Assembly (NCBI GenBank): GCA_030628325.1
Contig: DAOVRB010000071.1
Span: 1 to 6,344, forward strand
Length of the DNA stretch: 6,344 nucleotides
Direction: 5' to 3'
From: Methanomicrobiaceae archaeon
GTDB lineage: Archaea > Halobacteriota > Methanomicrobia > Methanomicrobiales > Methanomicrobiaceae
Under the pieces are notes generated by a model. The model was not told the DNA's origin. It made no database searches and saw nothing but the letters and a program-made list of their open reading frames with translations. The position numbers and the translations under genes were made by a program. Positions 5,487-6,344 of this stretch are shown here, piece by piece; the stretch's first letter is position 1, and every line of letters begins with the position of its first letter.

Positions 5487-6344
5487 TTGGTAAAAGAACT
5501 GCTAAAAAAATTATCTGATGCTCACGGTCTTTCAAGCCACGAAGGCAATATAAGAGACATAATCAGGAAAGAACTTGATGGACATGTTGATGAATTCATA
5601 GAAGACCAGATGGGAAATCTTGTTGCTGTAAAAAAAGGCAGTGATTTCAAAGTCATGGTTGCTTCCCACATGGATGAAATCGGTCTGATGGTCCAGTACA
5701 TTGATGAGAAGGGGTTCATCCGTTTTGTTACGATAGGCGGATGGTTCCCGCCGGTTCTCTATACTCAGCGTGTTGTGATACATGGAAAAAATGGTCCTGT
5801 TACAGGTGTTATCGGTGCAAAACCACCACATATGATGACGCCTGAAGACCGAAAGAAGGAGATAAAAATTGAGGATCTTTTTATCGATGTCGGTGCTTCA
5901 GATGAGGATGGCGTAAGCGAACTCGGGATAGAGATTGGAACTCCCATAACAATTGACAGGGAATATACTGAACTCTCAAATAACCGGGTCACCGGAAAAG
6001 CTCTTGACAACCGTGTAGGTGTTGCCATCCTGATTAAAGCCCTCAAAGAGATGGATTCCCCACACACAATATATGGAGTCTTTACCGTACAGGAAGAACT
6101 TGGACTTAAGGGAGCAAAAGTCAGTGCATTCTCACTTGACCCTGACTGTGCAATTGCCACAGACGTCACAATTCCAGGTGACCACCCGGGTCTGACCAAA
6201 AAAGATGCCACTGTTGAAATGGGCAAAGGTCCTGTCCTGGTGCTTGTAAGTGCAAGCGGAAGAGGACTGATGGCTGACTGGAAAATGGCAGACTGGCTCC
6301 GTAGTACTGCTGACAGGGAAAAGATCCCATATCAGCTTGAAGTA
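5487..6344 (+). CDS. M42 family metallopeptidase (TET-type aminopeptidase), C-terminus cut by the window
   Basis: An open frame of 286 codons starts at TTG 5487 and runs off the right edge; the family is usually about 330-360 residues, so perhaps 50-70 are missing. M42 enzymes are dinuclear-metal (Zn/Co) aminopeptidases that often form large tetrahedral dodecamers and trim peptides released by the proteasome. Seen here are the metal ligand H61 and the nearby D63 in SHMDEIG, the bridging D174 in ALDNR, E203/E204 in VQEELGLKGA (catalytic base and metal ligand) and D226 in ATDVT. The last metal-binding His expected near the C-terminus is outside the window. The start is fixed by the strong GAGGTGA 6 nt upstream and by the in-frame TGA at 5478; the next in-frame ATG (5610) would delete the conserved N-terminal helix. 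Cellulase M or endoglucanase labels used for this family are historical. It follows the aminotransferase by 6 bp. Confidence 0.92.
   Translation, partial: MVKELLKKLSDAHGLSSHEGNIRDIIRKELDGHVDEFIEDQMGNLVAVKKGSDFKVMVASHMDEIGLMVQYIDEKGFIRFVTIGGWFPPVLYTQRVVIHGKNGPVTGVIGAKPPHMMTPEDRKKEIKIEDLFIDVGASDEDGVSELGIEIGTPITIDREYTELSNNRVTGKALDNRVGVAILIKALKEMDSPHTIYGVFTVQEELGLKGAKVSAFSLDPDCAIATDVTIPGDHPGLTKKDATVEMGKGPVLVLVSASGRGLMADWKMADWLRSTADREKIPYQLEV

Noticed and set aside
5765..6226. Minus-strand open frame of 153 codons, Ser/Pro-rich
   Set aside because: It lies wholly opposite the M42 peptidase, whose metal-binding motifs prove the plus strand is coding; the Ser/Pro-rich product is typical of antisense reading.
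1..6344. CRISPR array, insertion sequence, tRNA or rRNA
   Set aside because: No spaced direct repeats, transposase motifs, terminal repeats or tRNA/rRNA-like sequence were seen on either strand.

Overview
The window is a piece of an archaeal chromosome, most likely from a methanogen of the order Methanomicrobiales. The evidence is the gene content: an archaeal TruD, a reductase of the archaeal riboflavin/F420 pathway, an archaeosortase A-type membrane enzyme, an archaeal-type CDP-alcohol phosphotransferase, a stand-alone 6-phospho-3-hexuloisomerase and an M42 peptidase. Supporting signs are Shine-Dalgarno sequences of the GGAG/GAGGTGA type, TATA-like boxes and AT-rich gaps. The order is inferred from gene content and cannot be proved here.

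Layout from left to right. (1) The 3' end of truD (+) runs in from the left edge and meets sppA (-) tail to tail. (2) Two minus-strand genes follow: arfC (pyrimidine reductase of riboflavin/F420 biosynthesis) upstream and sppA (S49 membrane signal peptide peptidase) downstream, 52 bp apart; sppA may also have its own promoter. (3) A 97-bp divergent gap with TATA-like sequence separates arfC from a plus-strand CDP-alcohol phosphotransferase gene (archaetidyl-lipid headgroup synthesis). (4) That gene converges on and overlaps by 53 bp the minus-strand artA-like archaeosortase gene. (5) A 160-bp divergent gap follows, holding a long GC-rich hairpin, a small hairpin with T-tracts on the minus strand, and an AT-rich promoter-like element. 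(6) A plus-strand run of three closely spaced genes reaches the right edge: hxlB, a class I/II PLP aminotransferase (23-bp gap), and an M42 metallopeptidase (6-bp gap, TTG start, cut by the window edge).

The central block has a membrane and surface theme. SppA degrades cleaved signal peptides or membrane proteins. The phosphotransferase makes an archaeal phospholipid headgroup. ArtA removes a C-terminal sorting segment and replaces it with a lipid anchor. The other genes are central metabolism and housekeeping: tRNA pseudouridylation, flavin/F420 precursors, pentose phosphate supply through the ribulose monophosphate enzymes, amino acid transamination and peptide turnover.

The points most worth a second look are the artA/phosphotransferase pair, which overlaps in sequence and may be linked in function, and the structured region upstream of artA, which could be an attenuator-like leader or a small RNA. 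No mobile element, CRISPR array, tRNA or rRNA is visible, and every gene reads through without a frameshift.
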